From assembly GCF_932526225.1 (NCBI RefSeq), contig NC_064036.1:558001-622000 (forward strand): a DNA stretch of 64,000 bases, in the 5' to 3' direction. Under the pieces are notes generated by a model. It made no database searches. It had not been told where the DNA came from and saw nothing but the letters and a program-made list of their open reading frames with translations. Origin of the DNA: Nematostella vectensis (lineage: Eukaryota; Cnidaria; Anthozoa; Actiniaria; Edwardsiidae). Of this stretch, positions 1 through 8,149 are shown in pieces. The translations under genes and the position numbers were made by a program. Numbering within the stretch: position 1 is the first letter of the stretch; every line of letters begins with the position of its first letter.

Positions 1-722
1 TATATTCGTGCAAAGGAATCTACAGTAGTTTTTTAATCAGATAATTGTTTTTCCTTCAACACTCCCCTGTTATTTCAACAGCTCTCCCTTGAGTTTACTT
101 GTCTCAGAAATAGACCTTGTTTGATAAACAAAGACATGTTACCCACTTATTCAATAATAGGTAACAACTGCAATATTGTACTGTATGAAAAGAGTGCCCC
201 TCCCCCTTCTAATGTTGACATCAGTAAATCTAGCAAGCTCATTTTGCTAGATGTATGATGTATACCAGGCTTGTATCCTCCAGGTCCAGTTCCATACTCC
301 GTGAAGGCTTCTGAAACCATCTTGGATGCCATTACGGAATTGATCCGGAGATCCGGAGAAAAATTCACAAAGGGGAGGGCCAGTCAACACTCCTCTCCCC
401 AAAGTCAGACGGTTGTTTGGATGGTCTGTTTTTTTGTTTGTTTGTTTGTTTGTTTGTTTGTTTGTTTGTTTGTTTGTTTGTTTGTTTGTTTGTTTGTTTG
501 TTTGTTTGTTTGTTTGTTTGTTTGTTTGTTTGTTTGTTTGTTTGTTTGTTTGTTTGTTTGTTTGTTTGTTTGTTTGTTTGTTTGTTTGTTTGTTTGTTTG
601 TTTGTTTGTTTGTTTGTTTGTTTGTTTGTTTGTTTGTTTGTTTGTTTGTTTGTTTGTTTGTTTGTTTGTTTGTTTTTTCTTCTTATTTTCCTGAAAACTA
701 CGCAGGAGTAAGCGGGGTTAAG
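1..722. repeat. Left part of a host interspersed/tandem repeat (copy A)
   Basis: Nearly the same sequence recurs at about 14461-14960, including a block with several single-base differences and the segment ending in GCGGGGTTAAGC. The match stops at about 722, where the GC-rich viral island begins. It holds the GTTT microsatellite. Small open frames inside it recur with the repeat and show no protein family, so no gene is called. Confidence 0.85.
435..673. repeat. (GTTT)n microsatellite, about 60 units
   Basis: An uninterrupted run of the tetranucleotide GTTT. The equivalent positions in the other repeat copies (about 11900 and 14885) hold only a few units, so the expansion is specific to this copy. 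It creates artefactual open frames in several reading frames. Confidence 0.98.
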
Positions 723-767
723 CTCTAGGGGAGGCTTTTCGGCTTTGAGAGGCACGCGCCTTCAGCT

Positions 768-1466
768 TTATGGCGTCCTCAGGCGCAAGGCCATGCGAGT
801 CTTCGTTGCGTTCATGTCCGAGATGACGATTGGCAAAGCAGTAACCCACTCGCGGTTTGTCTTGCCGGACGCAAGCTCCCTCGAGTACTGGGCACGAAAT
901 AGGCGCTGCGCCAGCCAGCGATGGAAAGACTCGGCGAAAGCTTGGCTCCTGTGGTGCCCTGGCTCAGCCCGTCGGACCTCCACCCCGTGGTCTGTTAGGA
1001 GCTTCGTGGTAGCACCCTTGAACTCCGTGCCGTCATCAACCATGAGGACTTTAGGCCATGTGAGGGGTCCCTCTGCATAGATGCCAGCGAGTTCGCGGGA
1101 GACGACGGCCGCGCTCTTAGTCCTCAGTGGGCGGGCGGCTTTATATCGTGAAGCAACGTCAACGACAGTCAGGGCATACTTGTACCCGCGGTCGGTTGGC
1201 AAGAATAGCAGGTCCGACTGGTGGATACGGTTTGGTATCTGCTCCGAGAAATGGGCGTAGGTAGTCGGAGGAGGGGGCGTCTGTGTGTAGCCCCCGACGG
1301 GCTGAGAGCTTACCCACTTGCGCACTCGATCTATGGAGGCTGAGCCCTTGGGAAGTTTGGTGTGCAGAGCGGTCACTCCCTGGAAGCCACCTCTGGCGTA
1401 GTATATAGGACGAAGGAACGCATCGAGTTCTTCGTCGGACATGCGCTTACCGTTCCTGCGGGCCAT
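768..1466 (-). pseudogene. Polinton/retroviral-type DDE integrase, C-terminally broken
   Basis: This would insert the element into host DNA by strand transfer. The 232-residue frame shows the integrase core: a first Asp near residue 85 (HQSDLLFLP), a second in the VDDGTEF motif near 144, and a Glu near 179 in AFAESFHR, with the D-x35-E spacing of retroviral integrases. A basic N-terminal helical region precedes it. After about residue 225 the frame runs out, while an adjacent frame continues for about 24 codons with the Pro-Glu-Asp-Ala type motif that normally follows the core. A single indel near 785-792 therefore broke it, and the element ends soon after, so no chromodomain or other tail remains. 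The gene points toward the left end, the usual place of Polinton integrase. Probably inactive. Confidence 0.85.
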
Positions 1467-1522
1467 TACGTGCGTATCGCGGCGGGGGAGTCAGTCTCCA
1501 ACAGGCGGATGCCGTCTGCTAC

Positions 1523-1616
1523 GCCTTCGGCGTACGTATACGCACACGTATACGTACACGTATACGCGCAGCATGGAAAAAGGCCGCCTGGACGCATACG
1601 TGCGTATACGCGTTTC
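1523..1616. promoter_or_regulatory. CGTATACG palindrome cluster upstream of the integrase
   Basis: The gap between the integrase start and the next gene contains repeated palindromic CGTATACG/CGTACG motifs, followed by another copy in a GCGTATACGCG context. The same CGTATACGCG string recurs at about 5610, just upstream of the capsid gene. Position and symmetry suggest promoter or factor-binding sites of the element. This is inference; no known factor is matched. Confidence 0.5.
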
Positions 1617-1629
1617 GACGGCAGCTGCA

Positions 1630-2043
1630 TCACAGCAAGCGGCTGGCTGCGTAGCCGATGGCGAGAGCGCCGGCGCCTATGTACGCCAACTCGGCGTTCT
1701 TCTGCGTTTTGCTGGGGACGTAGTAGTCGGACAGCTCGGGGGCCCGCATCGACTCCAGGGAGGTCTGGTTGTAGAATTTGAGCGCGTAGTCGGTGTCGGT
1801 GAAGTTCTGCTTTGCGAGGGACCCTCTCTCGCGACTTTGAGCTTGCCAATCGAGGAGTTTTTGTCGCCGCTGTTGGTAGCGTCCATAGTCTTGTTGGTTT
1901 TTCTCTAGGGCCTTGTCGTGCCTCTCCTTCTCGGCTAAGGCGGGGCTCTCATCGTTCGACAGGAACTTTGCGAGGTAGTTGCCACCAACGAATGCAGTCG
2001 CGTTTAGGTTGGCGCCGCCAACCAAAATCGCGATAGAGGCCAT
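1630..2043 (-). CDS. Polinton small two-ended membrane protein (about 137 aa)
   Basis: The start is chosen at MASIAILVGG, five codons inside the longest frame, because a hydrophobic segment begins there directly. The protein has an N-terminal hydrophobic segment, a charged glutamine/arginine-rich helical middle (about 35-80) that could form a coiled coil, and a C-terminal membrane segment of Ala/Gly/Leu ending in SRLL. It lies in the minus-strand morphogenesis block next to the integrase. The layout resembles uncharacterised small proteins of cnidarian Polintons, but no biochemical function is known to me. A role in the virion or a membrane is inference. The frame is intact. Confidence 0.72.
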   Translation of the reverse strand: MASIAILVGGANLNATAFVGGNYLAKFLSNDESPALAEKERHDKALEKNQQDYGRYQQRRQKLLDWQAQSRERGSLAKQNFTDTDYALKFYNQTSLESMRAPELSDYYVPSKTQKNAELAYIGAGALAIGYAASRLL

Positions 2044-2117
2044 GTTTATGCGAAGCACACTCCACGTGCTGTGTGTATGCGCAAGGCGCGCACGAGTCTA
2101 ATACACGGCCTACGCTA

Positions 2118-2342
2118 CTACATGGGCAGGATCTTCTGGTCCTCAAGGTAACCCTTCAAAGCGACAGCACCTGCGACGGCGGCAGTCATTTTTGCGTAGT
2201 TCATGGCGTTCGCGGAGGGATCTTTGGTGAAGTCCTCGCGTAAGACCTTGCGCCCAACCCAGCCGATGCCGGCGACGAGGCCGGTTATGACTGCGGCGTC
2301 GGTGATGGTCTTTGTAATCTTGCTCTGCTGCGTCGTCGACAT
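2118..2342 (-). CDS. Polinton 74-aa membrane-type protein
   Basis: The start at 2342 (MSTTQQSK) is preferred to the longer upstream frame, which only overlaps the neighbouring gene. The 74 residues hold two hydrophobic stretches, one after about residue 15 (AAVITGLVAGIGWVG) and one near 52-62 (MTAAVAGAVALKG), then a short tail ending in EDQKILPM. Small size, two hydrophobic segments and position in the capsid block suggest a virion or membrane-associated component. It resembles small uncharacterised Polinton proteins of cnidarians; the function is unknown. The frame is intact. Confidence 0.7.
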   Translation of the reverse strand: MSTTQQSKITKTITDAAVITGLVAGIGWVGRKVLREDFTKDPSANAMNYAKMTAAVAGAVALKGYLEDQKILPM

Positions 2343-2382
2343 CGTGCGGATATGGGTGGGGCCCTCGTGTCTAAATGTCTGC

Positions 2383-3045
2383 TTACTCCATGGATAACAG
2401 CCGAGACCCGGGAGCGCGAAGCGCTGTCGCCGGAGCTCGCTCCTTGGTCTGCTGTAGGGCCGCCAGCGGCGACCTTGTGGGCGGAGTCCCGCCGTCGGCC
2501 GCTGCGTGCGGATCGGTAGCTCGCTCGGCCCTGGGGCCACCAGCTGGTATGCGCGTGAACGCGGCAGCTAGCTCCCGCCTACGTGTGTAGAGGCCGATCA
2601 ATGACACTAGAAGACCAGCGAGCCCGATGATCGAGCTGGCCGACCAGGCAGAGTTGCTCTCCGGGGCAGGTGTGTGTGCCGAAGGCATGCCAGCGCTTGC
2701 CGTTCCGGAGGCGGCATCGTCGGCGCGCAAGCGCCGTCCCGGCTGCGGCTCGCTCGGCCCCGGGGTTACCGGCAGCTGCTGCGCAGCGGCGACACGAAGC
2801 GCTTCTTTCTTCGCTCTGTTGATTCGGTTCCACTTTGCCAAGCGCCTTCCGGCTTCGACTCGTCCAGGGTGAGGTCGGGTCGCGGGCGGTTCGGGGCTCG
2901 TGATTCGCGCGTCGCGCGCCGCTGCCGGGACGGCAGCTACAGGCGTACGTGCAGGTTCTTTAAGCTGTTTGCCAGGTTCTTGGGCAAGTTCTTGAGCAAG
3001 TTGTTCGTCAGGCTGGGCACTGGTACTTCCTTGAGGTTCCCCCAT
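2383..3045 (-). CDS. Polinton proline/alanine-rich single-pass membrane protein (about 220 aa)
   Basis: The frame opens at 3075, but the ATG at 3045 (MGEPQG) is equally possible and lies further from the palindromic promoter-like sequence. The first two thirds are low complexity, rich in Pro, Ala, Glu and Arg, with a basic patch (GRRLAKWNRINRAKKEAL, near residues 78-95). One clear membrane segment follows (SIIGLAGLLVSLIGLY), then a Pro/Arg-rich tail ending in LLSME. It is the third of a run of small membrane-type genes in this block. The function is unknown; a structural or assembly role is inference. Its sequence overlaps the gene downstream only in a spurious upstream extension of that gene. 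Confidence 0.65.
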   Translation of the reverse strand: MGEPQGSTSAQPDEQLAQELAQEPGKQLKEPARTPVAAVPAAARDARITSPEPPATRPHPGRVEAGRRLAKWNRINRAKKEALRVAAAQQLPVTPGPSEPQPGRRLRADDAASGTASAGMPSAHTPAPESNSAWSASSIIGLAGLLVSLIGLYTRRRELAAAFTRIPAGGPRAERATDPHAAADGGTPPTRSPLAALQQTKERAPATALRAPGSRLLSME

Positions 3046-3077
3046 CTGCGTCGACGTGCGAACACGCGGTGTCAACT

Positions 3078-3105
3078 ACTTGGAACCAAGTACTTGGTAC
3101 CAAGT
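3078..3105. promoter_or_regulatory. Tandem palindrome ACTTGG(A/T)ACCAAGT upstream of 2383-3045
   Basis: Two adjoining 14-base units occur here. The second (3092-3105, ACTTGGTACCAAGT) is a perfect palindrome and the first differs at one central base. They lie 5' of the minus-strand gene starting at 3075/3045, so they could bind a dimeric regulator or form a hairpin. The role is inference. Confidence 0.45.
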
Positions 3106-3138
3106 GGTAGGAGACGTGGCAAGCTTTCAAATGAGCGT

Positions 3139-3720
3139 CTACTCTGGGATGGCGGGCTCGACACTGTCCGCGGCTGCTACCTCGCGTTGGCTCCGCGCGT
3201 CAGCGCTTGCCGTTCCGGTGTCGGCACGACAGTCCACATGACGCGCTATGTGTAACGCCCCGGCGGCTAAAGCCATCGAACGGCCACAGCGTAGAGCCAG
3301 GCTTCCGCACAAAGCACGGAGCTCGTTGATGATGATGTAGTCGGACACTAGGTCGTTGTGGAGATCGGCCATGCTGTCTATCGGCAGCGCCATGCCTACC
3401 AGCTTGGTCGTTAGCTTCAGAAAGCTGTCTGCCAGGGCGTCTGTAGTCCGGCTGGCTAGAGCGGTCTCGTATCGCCTCTCGTACTTCCTCACCTCCTCGG
3501 CGCTCATGCGTTTGACGTCGCCGTGGGTCAGGGCCTTGCCTACCATCTCTCTCGACTTCCCCGAGGCTACGAGAATCGCGAGTTTCTCCCTCGCGTCTGC
3601 TATCTCGGTTTGCTCACCGGCAGCCGGGACGGCTTGCGTCGGGCAGTCCAACGTCTCGACGGCCGGGAGGTCGGCGGCGCCCCCCTCGAGAAGACTCTCA
3701 AAGCATTCGTCGCTCATCAT
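3139..3720 (-). CDS. Conserved Polinton morphogenesis-block protein (about 193 aa), unknown function
   Basis: The start is taken at the MM pair (3720), a few bases after the stop of the ATPase gene, which suggests a joint transcript. An acidic N-terminus is followed by a helical charged middle (AREKLAILVASGKSREMVG, a KALTHGDVKRMS segment, and a run of Tyr/Arg), then a longer helical stretch that includes the aliphatic LVGMALPIDSMADL. No catalytic motif is seen. Position directly behind the ATPase and before the capsid-block membrane proteins suggests an assembly or accessory structural role. It resembles uncharacterised cnidarian Polinton proteins; the family name is unknown to me. The last 40 residues are Ala/Arg-rich. 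Confidence 0.7.
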   Translation of the reverse strand: MMSDECFESLLEGGAADLPAVETLDCPTQAVPAAGEQTEIADAREKLAILVASGKSREMVGKALTHGDVKRMSAEEVRKYERRYETALASRTTDALADSFLKLTTKLVGMALPIDSMADLHNDLVSDYIIINELRALCGSLALRCGRSMALAAGALHIARHVDCRADTGTASADARSQREVAAADSVEPAIPE

Positions 3721-3722
3721 CC

Positions 3723-4319
3723 TTAGACTAGGGCGATGGTATAAGGGTGACGCAAGCAAAACTCTAACTTCGAGAACTTTTTCGTCTTGAGGGCCTTCAT
3801 GTACTCTTTCATCTTCTCCTCTGAAAGCTCCGCGCCGTAGTCATGCAGGATAGCTTTCATGTCCGCCTTGCTCGGGGTATAGAAGACCACCAGGGCCGCG
3901 ATGTTCTCGCTGAACGGCTTCGTGATGCTGGTGAGCTGCTGCGTGATCACCCACACGCTGATACCCACGTGGCGCGCGCTGAACGCCAGGTTGACGAGCT
4001 GGTCAGAGCGCCTCTTTACGTCTTTCGAGGCCGCACAGTCGTCAAGTATGATTAGCGTATTAGTGCCTTCGAAGAGAGCGGAGACAAACCTCAGCAGCAT
4101 GTCGATCCGACTCGCCTCAGGTGCGATGACAAACAGACGATTGTCGCCCTCGCCGAAGCCATCGTATGTTTTGTTGTAGACAAAGGTAGGGCACACGAGT
4201 ACGATGTAGTCAAACCTGCCCCGGAAAGGGCCGCGCAGTCGGTCCACTACGAATTGGGTCTTCCCGCATGACGTCGGGCCCACGATGAGAGCGTTAAATG
4301 GGACGTTTTTCGGATCCAT
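3723..4319 (-). CDS. A32-type packaging ATPase
   Basis: This 198-residue P-loop ATPase is of the FtsK/HerA-like class that drives genome packaging in Polintons, virophages and large DNA viruses. Walker A is GPTSCGKT at residues 14-21. Walker B is TLIILDDC at about 88-95, with an acidic pair as in A32 ATPases. A VWVITQQ segment follows at the place of sensor motif III. The length is near that of compact Polinton ATPases. It lies between the capsid gene and the MM-starting gene on the same strand, the usual morphogenesis context. The frame is intact, although its capsid neighbour is broken. Confidence 0.9.
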   Translation of the reverse strand: MDPKNVPFNALIVGPTSCGKTQFVVDRLRGPFRGRFDYIVLVCPTFVYNKTYDGFGEGDNRLFVIAPEASRIDMLLRFVSALFEGTNTLIILDDCAASKDVKRRSDQLVNLAFSARHVGISVWVITQQLTSITKPFSENIAALVVFYTPSKADMKAILHDYGAELSEEKMKEYMKALKTKKFSKLEFCLRHPYTIALV

Positions 4320-4338
4320 ACCGCTCCGGCGTATGTGC

Positions 4339-5605
4339 TCAGTATTGTATGGACTCTAGCTGTCCGTTCATAAGGTTCATCTGGGCGTCGGCCACTACAA
4401 ACACGTGACAGTTTACGCTACCCGAGCTACCTGCCGTGCGTTTTATCTCGAGGTGCACGCCGTCGCGGGTATTGACCAATCGGAGACCCCCCCCATGGAT
4501 GGCGCTGTCGTCCGTCGTTCGAAGGTCGATCCACAGAGCAAATTTGTTATCGCCATAGAACGACTCGGGGCCGATTGCCGGGGCGGCGGGCGCTCCGCTG
4601 TGCCCCCCCGGAGAGGGGCGGACGAACCGCCTTTTCGCCTCCCTCCAGAAATCCGTGGGGCGCAGGCCCTGGCTGAAGACTTTGTTTGGCGTGCCGTCGA
4701 TTGTAACGCGAACGCTCTTGATGTCGGGGTACACGAACTTCTCAGAGTCGCGAGTCCCTGCCGTGTATGGCTCCACGAAGAGGAGCAGCAGACCACTCAT
4801 AGACCTTCGCGGCAGGTTGACACTCTCGTTGATTATGCTGTCCGTCCCTTTGCTGATCACGAAGGTCTTGTGAAGGTTCACTTGCTCGTAGAAGAACGTT
4901 GTGCCGTTGTGGTAGGCGGCGGCTGCAGACCGGGCGAGGTTGTCGTCCCTCAGGCTTTCCTACTCCAGCTCTAGATTTTTGATGCCATAGGATAATTTGG
5001 TGTCATCAGTTCCGACTACTGCCTGGTCAGCCGATGCGAACGTGATCTCGAAGAGCAGCGCCTCGGAGAGCGCCCTTGGGTATAGCACTAAGGTGGTCCG
5101 TCAGCAGAGAATGGTCTAGCGGGATGGTGTACCTCGCCCCGTGGGTGGCGCTTAGAGCGTTCTCCTTGGCGTTACTGGTCGCCTTATCGCCAGCCTTGGA
5201 GCGAAGCTTGGGCATGTTTTCCGACTGTATGCCCTGCTCCAGGCGGTCCTCTCTCTCGACCTTGGACAGGTAAAGCTCCTCATACGTCTTGAAGACGTCG
5301 TAGCGGATGGTGTCCTGGAGCGTTTCCCCTGCAAACGTGATTTTCGGGCGGCTCACGAGATTTCGGCCGACGTTGTTCACGACGGTATTATTCGCATGGC
5401 CTGAGACGGAGAGTTCGAGACCGACCCTCAAGGGGCCAGGCACGAGCGTGACGCCTTCCGACAGCTTTGGGACCGCCACATATAGCGTCTCCTCTGGGGA
5501 TGCCGTCGACGGGTTGAGAGTGACCCGGTGAACGGTTCTCTCGGCTTTCAACCCCAGAGGGATTCTTGGTGTTCGCTGGGGGTCGAGTTTATCGCTGACT
5601 GACAT
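4339..5605 (-). pseudogene. Double-jelly-roll major capsid protein, frame-broken
   Basis: The N-terminal frame (5027-5605, 192 aa, starting MSVSDKL) and the C-terminal frame (4339 to about 4960) cover one capsid gene. The C-terminal half has the diagnostic Polinton capsid stretch: an aliphatic LLLLFVEPY strand, then RDSEKFVYPDI, a V-x-V-T-I-D-G-x-P-N element and a W-R-E-A segment. These match the second jelly-roll region of the Polinton/adintovirus family. Between the halves there is an indel near 5055-5075 and an in-frame TAG at 4960-4962, so at least two lesions separate them. The gene is divergent from 5704-6672 across a 98-base promoter-like gap. Because it is broken, this copy could not make a complete capsid by itself. 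Confidence 0.87.
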
Positions 5606-5703
5606 CGTATACGCGTATGCACATAAAGTACGAAGTCGCGTGGCTATGGTGCGGACTGTTAGACATGTCTAACATAGCATAGCACGAGTTATGCGCGCGC
5701 ATC
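5606..5703. promoter_or_regulatory. Divergent intergenic region with an 18-bp perfect palindrome
   Basis: This 98-base gap separates the capsid gene (minus) from the 322-aa gene (plus). It contains TGTTAGACATGTCTAACA at 5657-5674, a perfect 18-base palindrome, and a CGTATACGCG motif at about 5610 shared with the gap upstream of the integrase. A bidirectional promoter with an operator-like site is the natural reading, but it is inference. Confidence 0.55.
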
Positions 5704-6672
5704 ATGGGTGATGTTGACGTTGACATTGACGATACCTTGCCGGGTGCGTCCGACGATCGCGGGGTGGGGGACGACGAGACGACGCCCCTTATCCCGTTTG
5801 ACCCCGACGATGGGGAGTCGATCCCAATGACGAGCACGTCGTCGCGTACGCATGCTGCGCATAGCATGGCTTCGCAAACCGCCGGAACGGCAAGCGCTGA
5901 AACCTCGTTCATCACAGAGGGTGCAGCGACAAGACTCGGTCTCCAGTCCCTCAGGGAGGAATACCCAAACCTTAACGAGAATCTGATACGGTTCCAGTCA
6001 GACCAGAGGGGAAAGACGCTAATACAGCTTCGCAACCTCGGCAAAGGAGGTTGGACTAAACCAAGACAGCTGTTCAATGAGAACGGGAGCGTTCGACAGG
6101 ACGTTGCAAAGCTAAAAGGCTTCAAGATGGCGATGGGGTCCGTGGCAGAGATAGACGCGGTCACACAGGAGAACACAGAACGAGTCCAAGAGCTGCAAGG
6201 GGCGGTAGCCACAGACAGGGAGACCATCGACGACCCTAACACGTCAGAGAGTCGCCGCCAAGAGGCCCGTGAGCGCAACGAGGAGAGGCTGTCCGAGATT
6301 GACGAACTAGAACGCGAAAACCGAGAGCTCGAGAACCAAAAGCCGCTAAGAGAGCGCATCAAAGCCATCTTCATAAAGTACGGCTTCACCGTCACCGCTA
6401 TCGGGTTGGCCGTAGCGACGACGATCGCGGCCATTGTGACGTCGCTCGGCAAGTCGCTCTCCTCCGTGGCCAGAGGGGTCGGTAACGGGCTTAAGGCCAT
6501 CGGTAAAAAGCTGGGCGAACTTCTCCCCGGGCTAGTTGGCAGCATCGCGAACTTCGTGTTTAAGGCTGCAGGGGAAGCGGTGAAATTCCTTGGCGAAAAT
6601 GCGTGGCTGCTCATTCTAGCCGTAGCCGCGTTCTTGGTTCGTCGAATGCAAAGCAGTCATCGGAACAAGTAA
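5704..6672 (+). CDS. Polinton coiled-coil membrane protein (322 aa)
   Basis: The ATG at 5704 is the first in frame. Residues 1-60 are acidic and disordered (Asp/Pro/Ser-rich). A predicted coiled coil runs from about 155 to 215, rich in Glu, Arg and Leu with few breaks. It is followed by a membrane segment (GFTVTAIGLAVATTIAAIV), a Gly/Lys-rich amphipathic stretch (GVGNGLKAIGKKLG) and a last membrane segment (WLLILAVAAFLV) with a basic tail. The combination of coiled coil and paired hydrophobic segments would suit a membrane-active or membrane-remodelling virion protein, but this is inference. It resembles uncharacterised proteins of cnidarian Polintons. Its last bases overlap the convergent 6657-8120 gene by 16 bases. 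Confidence 0.75.
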   Translation: MGDVDVDIDDTLPGASDDRGVGDDETTPLIPFDPDDGESIPMTSTSSRTHAAHSMASQTAGTASAETSFITEGAATRLGLQSLREEYPNLNENLIRFQSDQRGKTLIQLRNLGKGGWTKPRQLFNENGSVRQDVAKLKGFKMAMGSVAEIDAVTQENTERVQELQGAVATDRETIDDPNTSESRRQEARERNEERLSEIDELERENRELENQKPLRERIKAIFIKYGFTVTAIGLAVATTIAAIVTSLGKSLSSVARGVGNGLKAIGKKLGELLPGLVGSIANFVFKAAGEAVKFLGENAWLLILAVAAFLVRRMQSSHRNK

Positions 6673-8120
6673 TACGCCGCGGCCACCACGAGCACCGAGA
6701 ACCCCACCTTGAGGGCGGTGTGGTCACTTTTCTCGCCCGACAGGGTAGGGGCCACGCTCTCCGCGTGCACTTTCGTAGGGGTGCTTTGCCGCCGGGGCGG
6801 CACGTGGTCAGTCGCGTGTTGCACCCTAGGATGCCCACCGGCCATGTTATGAGCACCGACTGGCTTTGTCTCGGTGTTGATCGCGTTTGCGCCGAGCTTC
6901 ATGGAGCCCGTGGCTTTCTGCAGCTTATTGTTGTAGCCCACGACGCTTTGCGTGTTTATCACCAGATCGCTCGGCATCAGCCACACTCCTGGTGCAACCG
7001 CAAGACTCAGTCTCACCTTGTCCTCCTGCACGGCTAACTGGTACCTTTGCACGCTTTGAGCGATGTCGTTTTCTATGATCGCGTCTTCGAGCAGCTCCGT
7101 GAACTCCGCCTGCGCCTCCATGGCCGGCCCACCGGCCCCTGCGATGGAGGAACGAACGTTTACCTGTGCACCAAGCACTGTGTAGACGAACGCCTCGACC
7201 GAGCGGTCGAGTCTCCCTAGTCCTGCTTTTGTCTGCCCCTCGCCTTTGGGAGGCGCAAACCAGCTGTATTGCACGCCCCCGTGGTCGTCGTTGCGTCTGT
7301 AACCCACCTGCTTCCCACTATTGTACGTCCCACCTTCGTCGCTAAACAGATTGAGGTGGCTCGGGTACTCATCCGCCGCCGTGTCGTAGCCACGGATCAC
7401 GTGCACGTTGCGATACCCCTCTCCCGGGTAGAACACAAACACATCGCCTAGCCCATGGTTCCGCCCGCCTTTCCATCGGAAGTCCGGCTTACGCGGCAAA
7501 CCGAACTCTATGCATAGACGCTCGAAAGCGGCCTTCTTGTAGGGGTTACCTTTTTGCGTGAACGGGTTGTCGCCAGGCAGGGGGACGCCGAGCTCGTAGA
7601 GTATCCTCCGGGTGGTGAAGTAGACGTGAAACCTTAGAAATCCCCTGATGACAGAGGGGAGCGTGGCGAAAGTGGGGTCAGTTAGGGACACCCCACATCC
7701 GGCGGTTGCGCACCAGACCGCAAAGTTGAGTTGCTGTGGCCAGTACCCATAGGAAGGCTCCGATAGCCACCGGCGAGACTCCTTGGCGGACTTGTGCGTG
7801 ACTACTGTCTCTTTGAATATGTCTCGGACCCTAGTCGTGAATGATTTGTCCTCAGCCACGTGTATCTCCAGCTGCGTGAGTAGTGGGGTGATGTCTGAGG
7901 CCGTGCTCTCCACGGGGGTCGCGGGTACGGCGTAGAGCAGCTTTTGCGTGAGGGTCAGAGACCTAGGGAAACCTAGGGAAACCGGTTTTTTGGCTTGTTC
8001 GGCTATAGCGTGTTTGATATGTTCGGCTATAGAGGCTCCCGCCGCAACTGCCGCCTTCTTCGTCTGCTCCTCCTTCCTTCGGGGGACCTCGTTCAGCATC
8101 TGCCAGCCTTCCCAATCCAT
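6657..8120 (-). CDS. Large Polinton protein with C-terminal membrane anchor (487 aa), unknown function
   Basis: The frame is intact from MDWEGWQML to a C-terminal hydrophobic helix (VGFSVLVVAAAYYLF) and a final Arg. Residues 10-60 are charged and Ala/Lys-rich. The centre is a mixed globular region with many Trp, Tyr and Gly residues, including a PSYGYWPQQLNFAVWCATAG patch and an HVYFTTRRILYELGVPLPG patch. A Pro/Thr/Lys linker precedes the anchor. No catalytic motif is recognised. It is a conserved-looking companion of the capsid genes in cnidarian-type Polintons; a structural or receptor-binding role is inference only. It runs convergent to the 322-aa gene and divergent, 29 bases away, from the penton-like gene. 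Confidence 0.75.
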   Translation of the reverse strand: MDWEGWQMLNEVPRRKEEQTKKAAVAAGASIAEHIKHAIAEQAKKPVSLGFPRSLTLTQKLLYAVPATPVESTASDITPLLTQLEIHVAEDKSFTTRVRDIFKETVVTHKSAKESRRWLSEPSYGYWPQQLNFAVWCATAGCGVSLTDPTFATLPSVIRGFLRFHVYFTTRRILYELGVPLPGDNPFTQKGNPYKKAAFERLCIEFGLPRKPDFRWKGGRNHGLGDVFVFYPGEGYRNVHVIRGYDTAADEYPSHLNLFSDEGGTYNSGKQVGYRRNDDHGGVQYSWFAPPKGEGQTKAGLGRLDRSVEAFVYTVLGAQVNVRSSIAGAGGPAMEAQAEFTELLEDAIIENDIAQSVQRYQLAVQEDKVRLSLAVAPGVWLMPSDLVINTQSVVGYNNKLQKATGSMKLGANAINTETKPVGAHNMAGGHPRVQHATDHVPPRRQSTPTKVHAESVAPTLSGEKSDHTALKVGFSVLVVAAAYYLFR

Positions 8121-8149
8121 GCTCAGCCCTATTAGACACGAGGTGGGCT
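8121..8149. promoter_or_regulatory. 29-base divergent gap
   Basis: This is the whole space between the start of the 487-aa gene (minus) and that of the penton-like gene (plus), so a shared bidirectional promoter must lie here or inside the genes. It contains TTAGACAC, which resembles one arm of the 18-base palindrome at 5657. Confidence 0.35.

Noticed and set aside
271-755. Frames through the GTTT microsatellite
   Set aside because: Repeat artefacts on both strands.
5589-6614. 341-aa Ser-rich minus-strand frame
   Set aside because: Antisense shadow of the 322-aa Polinton gene, which has the better coding features (coiled coil, membrane segments).
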